This document shows positions 9,543 through 18,004 of a DNA stretch of 64,000 nt, in pieces. Positions within the stretch are counted from its first letter, which is position 1; every line of letters starts with the position of its first letter. A program made the position numbers and the translations under genes. Origin of the DNA: Clostridia bacterium (GTDB lineage: Bacteria; Bacillota; Clostridia; Oscillospirales; Acutalibacteraceae); NCBI GenBank assembly GCA_017435385.1, contig JAFSFB010000004.1, positions 62,001 to 126,000 of the forward strand, written 5' to 3'. The notes below the pieces were generated by a model. That model saw nothing but the letters and a program-made list of their open reading frames with translations. It was not told the DNA's origin and made no database searches.

Positions 9543-10370
9543 ATGGCTGTTTATAAGAACAGAATTGATCTGCATATGCACACTCTCAGTTCGTTTGACG
9601 GAAACTATCCTGCAGAGAAAATGTTTGAATCTGCGGTTGCAAACGAGCTTTCAACAATTGCCGTAACCGACCATTTTGATGTCGATTTTTATGAAAGACA
9701 TAATCTCGGAGTCCGTCAGCAGACAAGCTACGAGGATGTCGTTTCGGCAAAAGGAGCTTTTTCGGACAAGATCCGCATTCTCAGGGGAATTGAGATGGGA
9801 CAGCCGACTTACGATGTTGAGCTGACCGAAAGATCTCTTGCGAGATACGAATACGATTTCGTTATCGGTTCGATACATAACCTCAGAAACATGCCCGATT
9901 TCGGTGACCTTGATTATAAGAGCATGACCGAGGAGAGAATATATGAGCTGCTCGGAGAATATTTCAACGAGATGCTTCTTCTCGCAAGGTGGAACGGCTT
10001 TGATACTCTTGCTCATCTTACATACCCCATGCGATATATCGTTCAGGCGGGAAGAAATGAAATCGAACTGAGCCGTTTTGATCCGGTGACGGATGAGATA
10101 TTCAGAACGCTGATCGCAAACGGCAAGGCTCTCGAGATCAACACGAGCGGACTCCGCCAGCCCATAGGCAAGACTATGCCGACAGAGGACTATGTCCGCA
10201 GATACCGTGAGCTCGGCGGCGAATTGCTGACTCTCGGCTCGGATGCTCATTTCACCGAGCATGTAGGCGCAGGCATCGACGAGGGCTATGCGATAGCGGA
10301 AAGATGCGGCTTTGAGTATGTGACATATTTTGAAAACCGCAAGCCCGTCAAGGTGAAAATTGAAAAGTAA
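9543..10370 (+). CDS. hisJ: PHP-domain histidinol-phosphatase family protein
   Basis: The 275-residue product has the PHP metal-binding signatures in order: DLHMHT at residues 9-14, TDHFD near 41, a glutamate in RGIEMGQ near 83, GSIHN near 109, and GSDAH near 238. HisJ-type enzymes remove phosphate from L-histidinol phosphate, the step before histidinol in histidine synthesis. Family members also act on other small phosphate esters, and no his gene is adjacent, so the substrate is inferred. A GAGGTG site lies six bases before ATG. A bidirectional terminator separates it from the convergent DAHP synthase gene. Confidence 0.8.
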   Translation: MAVYKNRIDLHMHTLSSFDGNYPAEKMFESAVANELSTIAVTDHFDVDFYERHNLGVRQQTSYEDVVSAKGAFSDKIRILRGIEMGQPTYDVELTERSLARYEYDFVIGSIHNLRNMPDFGDLDYKSMTEERIYELLGEYFNEMLLLARWNGFDTLAHLTYPMRYIVQAGRNEIELSRFDPVTDEIFRTLIANGKALEINTSGLRQPIGKTMPTEDYVRRYRELGGELLTLGSDAHFTEHVGAGIDEGYAIAERCGFEYVTYFENRKPVKVKIEK

Positions 10371-10376
10371 TAACAA

Positions 10377-10412
10377 AACCCTCCCTGCGTGATGCAGAGA
10401 GGGTTGATTTTT
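10377..10412 (+). terminator. Intrinsic terminator between hisJ-like and DAHP synthase genes
   Basis: A 12-bp stem (10377-10388 with 10394-10405) and a five-base loop are followed on the plus strand by T-rich sequence. It lies between two convergent genes and may serve both. Confidence 0.75.
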
Positions 10413-11441
10413 TTAAAGCAGATCCGCAATATCGAGAATGAGTCTTTCGGTCTTTTCCCAGCCGAGGCAGGGGTCGGTGATCGATTTGCCGTAGATGTTT
10501 TCGCCGATCTTCTGAGCGCCGTCTTCAATGTAGCTTTCGATCATGAAGCCCTTGACAAGCTTCTTGACATCGGCATCGTGGCGGCAGGAATGAAGAACCT
10601 CCTTGGCAATTCTGACCTGCTCAAGATATTTCTTGCCCGAGTTTGCATGGTTGGTATCAACGATAACGCCGGGGTTTGCAAGTCCGCTGTTTGCGTAGGT
10701 TTCCGCAAGGTGAACGAGATCCTCATAGTGATAGTTGGGCAGCGACTGACCGTGCTTGTTGACATAGCCTCTGAGGATTGCGTGAGCCAAGGGATTGCCC
10801 TCGGAATGCACCTCCCAGCCTCTGTAGAGGAAGGTGTGCTTATGCTGAGCGGCTGTGATCGAATTCATCATGACAGAAATATCGCCGCTCGTCGGATTCT
10901 TCATGCCGACGGGGATATCGAGTCCGCTCGAAGTCAGACGGTGCTGCTGGTTTTCAACCGAGCGTGCACCGATTGCAACATATGCGAGAAGGTCACTCAG
11001 ATATCTGTAGTTTTCGGGATAAAGCATTTCGTCTGCGCAGGAGAAGCCCGTTTCCTTCAGAGCTCTCAGATGAAGCTGACGGATGGCAACGATGCCCTTA
11101 TACATATCGGGTTTTTCGTTGGGATCAGGCTGATGAAGCATGCCCTTGTAGCCGTCGCCCGTTGTTCTGGGCTTGTTGGTATAGATTCTCGGAATAATGA
11201 AAATCTTATCGCTGACCTTTTCCTGAACGGTGCGAAGGCGGGAGATATAGTCGATGACGCTGTCCTCGTTGTCAGCCGAGCAGGGACCGATAACGAGAGC
11301 AAGCTTGTCGCTCTTGCCCGTAAATATATTCTTTATTTCGATCGCTCTTGCTTCAACGAGCTTTTCGAGATCATAGGAGAGGGGATACTGCTCCTTGACT
11401 TCCTGAGGGATGGGGAGCTTTCTTTCAAAAATCATACTCAT
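10413..11441 (-). CDS. 3-deoxy-7-phosphoheptulonate (DAHP) synthase, class I
   Basis: The enzyme joins phosphoenolpyruvate and erythrose 4-phosphate in the first step of aromatic amino acid synthesis. The 342-residue product shows the class I AroF/G/H motifs: LVIGPCSADNED, IPRIYTNKPRTTGDGYKGM, ARSVENQQHR, VGMKNPTSGD and DTNHANSGKK, with metal and substrate residues (Cys, His, Glu, Asp) in place. The start was set at ATG 11441, which has an AAAAGAAG site at a suitable distance; a GTG at 11450 is possible. No other shikimate gene is adjacent. Feedback specificity (Phe, Tyr or Trp) cannot be read by eye. Confidence 0.95.
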   Translation of the reverse strand: MSMIFERKLPIPQEVKEQYPLSYDLEKLVEARAIEIKNIFTGKSDKLALVIGPCSADNEDSVIDYISRLRTVQEKVSDKIFIIPRIYTNKPRTTGDGYKGMLHQPDPNEKPDMYKGIVAIRQLHLRALKETGFSCADEMLYPENYRYLSDLLAYVAIGARSVENQQHRLTSSGLDIPVGMKNPTSGDISVMMNSITAAQHKHTFLYRGWEVHSEGNPLAHAILRGYVNKHGQSLPNYHYEDLVHLAETYANSGLANPGVIVDTNHANSGKKYLEQVRIAKEVLHSCRHDADVKKLVKGFMIESYIEDGAQKIGENIYGKSITDPCLGWEKTERLILDIADLL

Positions 11442-11474
11442 GCGGAACACTTCTTTTCTAGAAATTTGATATAT

Positions 11475-11503
11475 ATTTTATACCTTTTTTATTCATTATG
11501 CAA
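11475..11503 (-). promoter_or_regulatory. Promoter of the DAHP synthase gene
   Basis: On the minus strand TTGCAT (11503-11498), a 17-base spacer and TAAAAT (11480-11475) lie about 35 bp before the start. Confidence 0.6.
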
Positions 11504-11564
11504 TATCTTGGATGAATAAAAATTCACAAAATTTTTCGGATATCTGAATTGAAATCTGTTTCTG

Positions 11565-11593
11565 TTGCATTTTTGTGCATTTTATTGTAAAAT
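11565..11593 (+). promoter_or_regulatory. Promoter of the GH43 gene
   Basis: TTGCAT (11565-11570), 17 bases and TAAAAT (11588-11593) lie 30 bp before the start. The hexamers are the same as those of the divergent DAHP synthase promoter. Confidence 0.6.
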
Positions 11594-11622
11594 CGGAATA
11601 TAAACAGCAGAGGAGAAGGTGT

Positions 11623-12642
11623 ATGAACTCAGTTCTGAAAAGCATTTCGGTTATATTTCTTATCATCCTGCAGATCGTGGGAGCAGGAAATTCTTTTTCT
11701 TCCGGAAAGCCCGAGCCGATCGACAACACCGACGGCGGAGATCCGTTCATCGTTGAGGACGGCGGAAACACTTATTATATGTTCACGACGGGCGGGGGAA
11801 TAGATATCAGAAAAATTTCCGCCTTTGACGATGCAAAAACGGTTGAATCAAAAACTGTTTATTGGGCAGGTAATGACGGAATCGAGGGAGAGATCTGGGC
11901 TCCCGAGATTCACCGTATCGGAGAAAAATGGTATATCGTTGCGTGCGCAAAATTCAGGGAGGATTCCGTTCCGAAGGGAACGATGCCCGAGAGAAATTCG
12001 GATGAACCGCATTCGGATTATTACCGCTACGGCTTTGTGCTTGAAAGCAAAACGGAAGAAATTTTCGGAGAATATGAGTTCAAATCGAGGCTTGCTCCCG
12101 ACGGACTCAACAACATCGACGGAACATATCTCGAAAAAGACGGCAGGCTCTATTATGTCTGCTCGGCATATGTTGATGTTGCTCACCAATGTCTGTATAT
12201 TGCCGAAATGGAGAATCCTTATACACTGAAAACCGATGAAAACGGCAGAAACAACGCCGTCATGATTTCAAGACCGCAAAGATCATGGGAAAAACACGGC
12301 TGGTGGGTCAACGAAGGTCCTGCGGTGCTTTATAGAAATGATAAGGTGTATATTGTTTATTCGGCGAGCGGTTACAGCTCGGGTGAATACTGCATGGGCA
12401 TGCTTACGCTCAGAGGCAAAGATGTGATGAAAAAATCCTCGTGGCGCAAAAGTCCGAACAAGATTTTTGGCAAGGGCAACGGACTTTATCATACGGGGCA
12501 TTGCAGCTTTCTTTACCGTGAAAACGGAGATGTTTACATGGTTTATCATGCGACGGATGAGCCCGACTTCTCCGCCAAACGAAGATGCACTTATATTAAA
12601 AAGCTCGGATTTGCAGGCGATTATCCGCTTTTCAATAAATAA
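11623..12642 (+). CDS. Secreted glycoside hydrolase family 43 protein
   Basis: The 339-residue product starts with a signal-peptide-like hydrophobic segment (residues 5-20) and then the GH43 five-bladed propeller. The three acidic residues are visible: Asp40 in GGDPFIV (base), Asp166 in NIDGTYL (pKa modulator) and Glu231 in VNEGPAV (acid). WAPEIH near residue 92 is also typical. Family members cut arabinan, xylan side chains and related linkages, so the substrate is open. The start was set at 11623 because GAGGAGAAGG lies just upstream; an in-frame earlier start would spoil the signal peptide. With one domain only and no anchor, it is probably released or lipid-free at the surface. Confidence 0.88.
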   Translation: MNSVLKSISVIFLIILQIVGAGNSFSSGKPEPIDNTDGGDPFIVEDGGNTYYMFTTGGGIDIRKISAFDDAKTVESKTVYWAGNDGIEGEIWAPEIHRIGEKWYIVACAKFREDSVPKGTMPERNSDEPHSDYYRYGFVLESKTEEIFGEYEFKSRLAPDGLNNIDGTYLEKDGRLYYVCSAYVDVAHQCLYIAEMENPYTLKTDENGRNNAVMISRPQRSWEKHGWWVNEGPAVLYRNDKVYIVYSASGYSSGEYCMGMLTLRGKDVMKKSSWRKSPNKIFGKGNGLYHTGHCSFLYRENGDVYMVYHATDEPDFSAKRRCTYIKKLGFAGDYPLFNK

Positions 12643-12646
12643 AATC

Positions 12647-12680
12647 AAGGCATGAAACACAGCGATGTGCTTCATGCCTT
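12647..12680 (+). terminator. Intrinsic terminator after GH43 gene
   Basis: A 10-bp stem (AAGGCATGAA with TTCATGCCTT) lies between convergent genes; short T-tracts are on both sides. Confidence 0.65.
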
Positions 12681-12721
12681 TTGAAATATGTATTGCTGTT
12701 ATCGGTGTCCGATGAAGCTCG

Positions 12722-14938
12722 TTACTTCTTCTTTCTGATAACAAATTCGCTGAACATAACGCCTGCTTCAGGTTCGCTGAATTCAAGCTCGGCACAGCCG
12801 TTGACAAGAGCTTCTTTGGGAATCGTGTAGCTTGCGCTGACAAAGCCGTCGCAGAGCATCATTGAGTCGTATGCCTCATCCGTTTCTCCGCCGAACTGCT
12901 CTCCCTCATAAATAACAGTACCGTTGACGGTTATTTTATGGTTTTGCGAATCGGATCTCCTATCCATATAGGTGATTCTGAGCGTGTAATCGCAGTCAGC
13001 CGTCAGACCGCCGAGCTTGCAGCGGAAGGTCAGATTGTCGTAAACCTTGAACATGCAGGTGGGCATTGAGCCGTTGTTGACATTCGGTCGGTCACCCTGG
13101 AAATTCATGTAGACCTCGCCGCTCTGCGGAACGCCGCATTGCTCGAGTCCGTTGAGCGCAACGGAGAAATAGTATTCGTCGCTGTCAACCTTGTTGCGGT
13201 CAAGGATCTTTTGCATATATGAAACGGGATCATCGGCGTTTGCCGCCGCATCAAGTCTGCCGAGCAGCCACTTTCTGTCGGTTATCGGCAGATCCATCGT
13301 TTCGAGGATTGCGCCTCTTTCCCAATTGTCTGCACAGTAGTTTTCGATATCCGACTGAAGTCCGATGAGGTCAAACAGCTTTTTGGCAAGAGCGGTGATA
13401 TCGTCACGCTCTTTCTTGTATTCATCGGTGAAATCCGTGAGCAGGATATCTCTTGCGGTATCAAGACTGCCGTTTCTGATCTCACGGCTTGCTTTACGGA
13501 TGAGCTCAAGCTCAAAAATTCTTCTGTGGCGGAGGACCCAATCGCATTTCGCCCTCATGAGAAGCTGAAGGAATCTCCAGTTTTCATTGAGGAAGGGATA
13601 ATCCTCCGAAAGCTCCTTAAAAAGACGGAGCGTGTTGTCGATCGACGGATTCTCAGCAGGATCGCATTGCCAGTTCAGCTCGAGAAGCATGATTCCGTCA
13701 GCCGCCTTCTTGACATCTGCGCCGAAGAAGAAAAGACGGCAGTAATCAAGAAGGGTCGTGTTGAGGTCACAGTCGGGGAAAAAGTCCATGTCAGCCCAGA
13801 CTGCCTTGTTGACATCGTCGGTTATGCCTTCCGAATAGCTGACGGAGCCGACAACATAGGGTCTTGTCAGGCGGTGGATAAGTCTGTATTCACGGGGTCT
13901 CGGATTTGTGCATTCACGGCTCAGTCCCGTTGTGAGAGCAAAATGCCAGTCGTCACGGTCAAAATGAACGGGATATTCGCATCTGACATTGTGAGTGATG
14001 TCGGGATAAAGTCTGAGCGGATATTTTGCGGGAAGTCTGCGGCGAAGCTCGTCGATAGGGAACGCCTTGTTCGGACCGATGATAACGCCGTCGATCTCCT
14101 CGGGCAGCCTTTCCATCTCACCGATAAAGCGGATTCCCCAGTCGGGAATGGAATGCGGCTGCTGAGCGGAGGGCCACATCTGGCAGTCGGGATGCGCCGA
14201 TTTTGCCGCCTTTGCGATTTCTCTGCAGCGAAGAACGAATTCCTCGGGCTGAAGCTCACCGGGGTCGCCTCCGGGCGGAAAAACGACATTCAGACGGGGC
14301 ATTTTTTCATAGAGCTTTCTGCGTCTTTCGACTGCAAACTCAACCGTTTCACCGTCATTGTTGGGATGCCATACGGAAACATCGAGGTCAAAATCGTCAG
14401 CCATCGCAGAGGCATTGACGATGAATTCCTCTTCGTCATATTTCATGAGTCGGTTGCGCTTTGAAACCCCTCTTTCGTAGGGAATGTGCTCAACCGTATT
14501 GGTTCCGAAGAACATCATGTCAAGATAATATCTGCGGTAATTCTTATAGCTCCATGCATCGTAGGTGTTGGGCGTTGTTCTGTAGCCGATCTGATGGCCT
14601 CTGATGCTCTTGTCGGGGATATAGCAGCCCGAAATACCGTCGGCAAGACGGATGGTGTCTGAGTGCTTCTCGATCTTTCGCAGGAACATGCCGAAAGCGA
14701 AAATGAAGCCTCTGATTCCGCTTGCATAAAAACTGATGCAGCCGTTTATGCTGTCGATCTTATAGCTGTCTTTTGAAAGAGAGGCATCGTCAAGAAACAG
14801 GATGTTTGCTTCTTCCCTTGAGCTCAGGCAGGTTTTGAAGGCTCTTGACCTGATTGCGATCTCTTCACGGAAAAGGCCCGCAGCCTCCGAAGCTGCGGGT
14901 GATTCCGAAAATATTCTGAATTCATTGAAAGTCATCAT
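12722..14938 (-). CDS. Alpha-glucuronidase-like glycoside hydrolase
   Basis: The 738-residue product has no signal peptide and should be cytoplasmic. The layout is an N-terminal alpha/beta domain (about 1-105) of the kind found before GH67/GH20 barrels, a central TIM barrel (about 110-440) opening with SIRGHQIGYR and FGTNTVEHIPY, a helical domain, and a C-terminal beta-sandwich from about 605. The RGHQxGYR, WHPNNDGE and PPGGDPGELQP segments recall GH67/GH115-type alpha-glucuronidases, but the exact family is not certain. The start at 14938 has GGAG nine bases upstream and overlaps the GPH carrier stop by four bases, so the hydrolase probably cuts what the carrier imports. Confidence 0.65.
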   Translation of the reverse strand: MMTFNEFRIFSESPAASEAAGLFREEIAIRSRAFKTCLSSREEANILFLDDASLSKDSYKIDSINGCISFYASGIRGFIFAFGMFLRKIEKHSDTIRLADGISGCYIPDKSIRGHQIGYRTTPNTYDAWSYKNYRRYYLDMMFFGTNTVEHIPYERGVSKRNRLMKYDEEEFIVNASAMADDFDLDVSVWHPNNDGETVEFAVERRRKLYEKMPRLNVVFPPGGDPGELQPEEFVLRCREIAKAAKSAHPDCQMWPSAQQPHSIPDWGIRFIGEMERLPEEIDGVIIGPNKAFPIDELRRRLPAKYPLRLYPDITHNVRCEYPVHFDRDDWHFALTTGLSRECTNPRPREYRLIHRLTRPYVVGSVSYSEGITDDVNKAVWADMDFFPDCDLNTTLLDYCRLFFFGADVKKAADGIMLLELNWQCDPAENPSIDNTLRLFKELSEDYPFLNENWRFLQLLMRAKCDWVLRHRRIFELELIRKASREIRNGSLDTARDILLTDFTDEYKKERDDITALAKKLFDLIGLQSDIENYCADNWERGAILETMDLPITDRKWLLGRLDAAANADDPVSYMQKILDRNKVDSDEYYFSVALNGLEQCGVPQSGEVYMNFQGDRPNVNNGSMPTCMFKVYDNLTFRCKLGGLTADCDYTLRITYMDRRSDSQNHKITVNGTVIYEGEQFGGETDEAYDSMMLCDGFVSASYTIPKEALVNGCAELEFSEPEAGVMFSEFVIRKKK

Positions 14939-16440
14939 TGTTTGTTCTCCGATATACAATCTTCAAGCTCTTTTTGTTTTATGGCAGTTCTTGCTATGCG
15001 GTGCTCCTCAAGCTCTGCAAGCATCTGCTCCTTCTTCTGTCCGTGAACATTGAAAAGAAGAAGCGAAAGACCGTAGCCGAATCTTGCGGCGGCAGGAGCA
15101 AGGCAGAAGATTCCCCAGATGCCCTGAAGCACCTTCGGGTTTTTATGCGGAACGATGTTTCCGTAAATATCCTTCTGCGGCTTGAAATGGATCCAGTCGA
15201 AAACCGCACCCGAAAGCCACGAATGAACGCTTGACGAAAGCTTGTTGATATAGCTAGAAACGGCATTGACGATGCCCTCGTTGCGGATACCCGTCTGCCA
15301 TTCGAGATAGTCGTACATGTCGCCCTTGAGCAGGGGATCGCAAACGCCCATGACATGGTTGGGAAGACCGCATATCGTCAGAGCAACGGTAACCCAGATG
15401 AAGTCGATGAGGCTGTTGCCCGTGGGCTTATAGCCGACAAAATAGAGAACGGTATATGCAACGCCGCTGAAAATGCCTGCGGAAACGGCGGTCGTTCTCA
15501 GACCGATCTTTCCGATAAGCTTGGGTGCAAGGGGAGTTATGAAATAGTTGGGAATGCCCGTGAACAGACTGCAGAGCAGGCGGTTTGAGAGCTTACCCGT
15601 GCAGTTGAGCCAGAAGAAATCCTCCGATGCGCCGCCGACGCCCTTGATTCCGCCGAAGAAATTGGAAAGAAGAAGTGCGCCGAGGGGGCGGCAGGTGAGA
15701 ATCGATTTTGCTGATTTGAAGAAGCCGGTTTCCTTCATTTCTTCCTTGGAAGCGATGGAAACTCTTTCACGCATGTTGAAGAAGCCGAAAATTGCTCCAG
15801 CAACCGCAAAGAGAACGAAGAAGGTCGAGAAGCCCTTGTAGACCTCGGGCTGAGTAACCGAGTTTTTCGTGATGTTCGGAACGAAGTCGACGAAAACGGG
15901 AACGAGAGAGGGGAGCCATGTGAAAAGATTGACGAATTTCTGAGTTGCTATCAGAGTACCTCGCTCGATCGTGTTGGGAGTTATGTTATAGAGAAGAAGC
16001 TCCCAGCCGCTCAGATAGGAAAAGCCGATGCCGTAGACGATCGTTCCGATGAGAGCGTAAAAGAACATCTGCGTGTTGCTGAACGAAGCGGGAACGGTAT
16101 AGAAAAGGATAGAGGCAATTGCCCAGAACGGCATCGAAAAGATAAGGAACGGGCGGAGTCTGCCCCAACGGGTGCGGCAGCGGTCAATGATGATGCCCGA
16201 GATCGGATCGTCAAGAGCATCCCATATCGTCGAAACCATGCTCAGCGTTCCGTATGCGGTTCCCGATAAGCCCATGAAGCTCATCATGAAATATTGCTTT
16301 GTTGCGCCGATGAAGGAGGTGAGATTGTTTATTGAATAGGATGTCAGCGCAAAAGCTGCAATCTCACGGGGACGGACAAGCCGTTTCATTTCCTGCTTTT
16401 CGGTTCTGACTTCTGCTGCTCTGTTTTCATTTTCGCTCAT
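14935..16440 (-). CDS. GPH-family sugar:cation symporter (MFS)
   Basis: The 501-residue, roughly 12-helix protein carries the family pattern: a WDALDDPISGIIIDR segment after helix 2, counterpart of the conserved cytoplasmic loop 2-3 motif, and the matching acidic residues. Such carriers bring in glycosides or uronides with H+ or Na+. It is the first gene of a two-gene unit with the alpha-glucuronidase-like hydrolase, which suggests an oligo- or aldo-uronic acid substrate. Its promoter at 16487-16516 overlaps a palindrome. A CAAGGGGGA site precedes ATG. Confidence 0.88.
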   Translation of the reverse strand: MSENENRAAEVRTEKQEMKRLVRPREIAAFALTSYSINNLTSFIGATKQYFMMSFMGLSGTAYGTLSMVSTIWDALDDPISGIIIDRCRTRWGRLRPFLIFSMPFWAIASILFYTVPASFSNTQMFFYALIGTIVYGIGFSYLSGWELLLYNITPNTIERGTLIATQKFVNLFTWLPSLVPVFVDFVPNITKNSVTQPEVYKGFSTFFVLFAVAGAIFGFFNMRERVSIASKEEMKETGFFKSAKSILTCRPLGALLLSNFFGGIKGVGGASEDFFWLNCTGKLSNRLLCSLFTGIPNYFITPLAPKLIGKIGLRTTAVSAGIFSGVAYTVLYFVGYKPTGNSLIDFIWVTVALTICGLPNHVMGVCDPLLKGDMYDYLEWQTGIRNEGIVNAVSSYINKLSSSVHSWLSGAVFDWIHFKPQKDIYGNIVPHKNPKVLQGIWGIFCLAPAAARFGYGLSLLLFNVHGQKKEQMLAELEEHRIARTAIKQKELEDCISENKQ

Positions 16441-16485
16441 AAAAATCCCCCTTGAAACGGGTAATATTTCTTATATAATTAATAA

Positions 16486-16516
16486 TATGATATCATACGG
16501 TCATAACGACTGTCAA
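16486..16516 (-). promoter_or_regulatory. Promoter of the GPH/hydrolase unit with overlapping palindrome
   Basis: On the minus strand TTGACA (16516-16511), 18 bases and TATCAT (16492-16487) form the promoter. The -10 lies inside a perfect 12-base palindrome, TATGATATCATA (16486-16497), a possible repressor site for sugar control. Confidence 0.6.
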
Positions 16517-16647
16517 ACATTATCGGTAATTTGGCAATATAATCAAAAAAGTGTATGACTTTCTGTGAATAAAAGCAAATAAAACCGCATAGAATATACG
16601 GAGAAGAAAAAAATTCAAAAAAACGGAAACAATTTTGTTAATAGCTA

Positions 16648-16675
16648 TTGACATTTCGTGAAAACCGTGTATAAT
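16648..16675 (+). promoter_or_regulatory. Promoter of the initiator tRNA gene
   Basis: TTGACA (16648-16653), 16 bases and TATAAT (16670-16675) lie 27 bp before the tRNA. Confidence 0.8.
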
Positions 16676-16702
16676 AATAAAGCACTAAGCAAACAGATAT
16701 AT

Positions 16703-16779
<77 letters not shown>

Positions 16780-16930
16780 GAAAATAACAGTCGACTTTGG
16801 TCGGCTGTTGTTTTTTTATCCGACAGGATTTGAAGGACGAGCGGTACAGAGCAACAGTCCGGTGGACTGTTGTGACCGCGAGCGACCAAGCGACCGCAGT
16901 CGCGCGAGTCAAATCCTGTCTCCGCAACCA
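16780..16930 (+). repeat. 151-bp element ending in a copy of the tRNA 3' tail
   Basis: After the tRNA come a terminator hairpin, then GACAGGATTTGA (16822-16833), which is the reverse complement of part of the tRNA tail, a palindromic ACAGTCCGGTGGACTGT stretch, a GC-rich CGAC/GCGA tract, and a perfect 22-base copy of the tRNA 3' end (16909-16930). This is the arrangement left when a small element enters at a tRNA 3' end and restores the tail. The first half of the element is found again at 18848-18925. Confidence 0.8.
16786..16817 (+). terminator. Terminator of the tRNA transcript
   Basis: A 10-bp stem AACAGTCGAC/GTCGGCTGTT with a four-base loop is followed by seven Ts. The same hairpin recurs in the downstream repeat copy at 18856-18886. 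Confidence 0.85.
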
Positions 16931-16931
16931 T

Positions 16932-16977
16932 ATTGAGTATTCACAAGGGATTTGACCTGTGAATACTCAATTTTTTT
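16932..16977 (+). terminator. Second terminator, after the repeated tRNA tail
   Basis: A 13-bp perfect stem (16933-16945 with 16958-16970) is followed by seven Ts. It directly follows the duplicated tRNA tail and was perhaps the original terminator of the tRNA gene before the 151-bp element entered. Confidence 0.85.
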
Positions 16978-17024
16978 CGCTTTAAATAGAGTTTTGTATA
17001 TAGTTTGATATAGTTTTATGTATC

Positions 17025-17055
17025 GTCGCATTCCTTTCGGAGTGCGACTTTTTTT
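17025..17055 (+). terminator. Third hairpin terminator in the tRNA-ABC gap
   Basis: GTCGCATTCC pairs with GGAGTGCGAC around a four-base loop and is followed by seven Ts. No gene is visible just upstream. Confidence 0.7.
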
Positions 17056-17157
17056 GTGGGTTTTAGGGCTGTCCCTAACAAGTGGAATTTGTATGCACAA
17101 ATTCAATGCTTGCTGGGACTTATGTCTAATTTAGAAACATCCGCAGCAATTTAAAAA

Positions 17158-17179
17158 GGTAATAAAATATTTTATTACC
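17158..17179. promoter_or_regulatory. Perfect 22-bp palindrome upstream of the ABC exporter
   Basis: GGTAATAAAATATTTTATTACC reads the same on both strands and lies 96 bp before the ATPase start. It has no T-run, so a dimeric repressor or activator site is more likely than a terminator. Confidence 0.55.
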
Positions 17180-17275
17180 GATGAGATACAAAAAACGACC
17201 GAAGAGATAAAAATAAACAAATCTTCTTTTTATTTTGCTATGATGGTACTACAAATAAAAAGGAGGATAACACAA

Positions 17276-18004
17276 ATGCAGAAAATAAAGACAATAGACC
17301 TTGTCAAGAGGTATAAAAACCTTACTGCTGTGGATAAGCTTAATTTGGAAATTTATCATGGCGAATTGTTTTCATTGTTAGGTGTTAACGGTGCCGGAAA
17401 AACTACAACAATAAAGATGTTGACCTGTATAACAAAGCCCTCAGACGGAGATGCATTTGTAGACGGACACAGCATCGTTAATGAACCTGAAAAGGTAAAG
17501 CAGTTGATTGGGGTTTCTCCGCAGGAAACTGCAGTAGCACCAAATCTTTCTGTTAGGGAAAACCTTGAATTGATATGCGGTATTCACAGTTTTTCCAAAG
17601 AAAGAACAAAAGCACAAATCAAAGAACTCTCAAAACAATTTACTTTAGAGTCTGTTTTGAACAGAAAAGCCGGTAAGCTGTCAGGCGGTTATAAGCGTCG
17701 AGTCAGTATTGCTATGGCTCTTATAAGTGAACCTGAAATTCTGTTTTTGGATGAACCTACTCTTGGTTTAGATGTTATTGCAAGACACGAGCTTTGGGAT
17801 GAGATTCGCTCCTTGAAGGGTAAAACTACCATTATCCTGACAACACACTATATGGAAGAAGCCGAAGCTCTTTCTGACCGTATAGGTATTATGAAAGACG
17901 GTAAGCTTCTTGCAACAGGAACCGTAGAAGAATTGAAAGAAAACACAGGAACAACGGATTTTGAGTCAGCCTTCCTTTCTGTTGTTAAGGAGGGCACAAA
18001 ATGA
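17276..18004 (+). CDS. ABC transporter ATP-binding protein (DrrA-like)
   Basis: The 242-residue ATPase has Walker A GVNGAGKTT near residue 37, the signature LSGGYKRR near 133, Walker B LFLDEPTLGLD, and the H-loop TTHYMEE. It powers the membrane protein encoded next; together they form an ABC-2 type exporter of the kind used for drugs, lipids or peptides. The start at 17276 follows an AAGGAGG site. Its stop overlaps the permease start by four bases. The pair is AT-richer than the flanking genes and lies between copies of the tRNA-tail repeat, which suggests acquisition. Confidence 0.92.
   Translation: MQKIKTIDLVKRYKNLTAVDKLNLEIYHGELFSLLGVNGAGKTTTIKMLTCITKPSDGDAFVDGHSIVNEPEKVKQLIGVSPQETAVAPNLSVRENLELICGIHSFSKERTKAQIKELSKQFTLESVLNRKAGKLSGGYKRRVSIAMALISEPEILFLDEPTLGLDVIARHELWDEIRSLKGKTTIILTTHYMEEAEALSDRIGIMKDGKLLATGTVEELKENTGTTDFESAFLSVVKEGTK

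Noticed and set aside
10389..11519. Long open frame antisense to the DAHP synthase gene
   Set aside because: It lies wholly opposite a well-conserved gene, has no family motifs and no ribosome site; it is an effect of codon bias.
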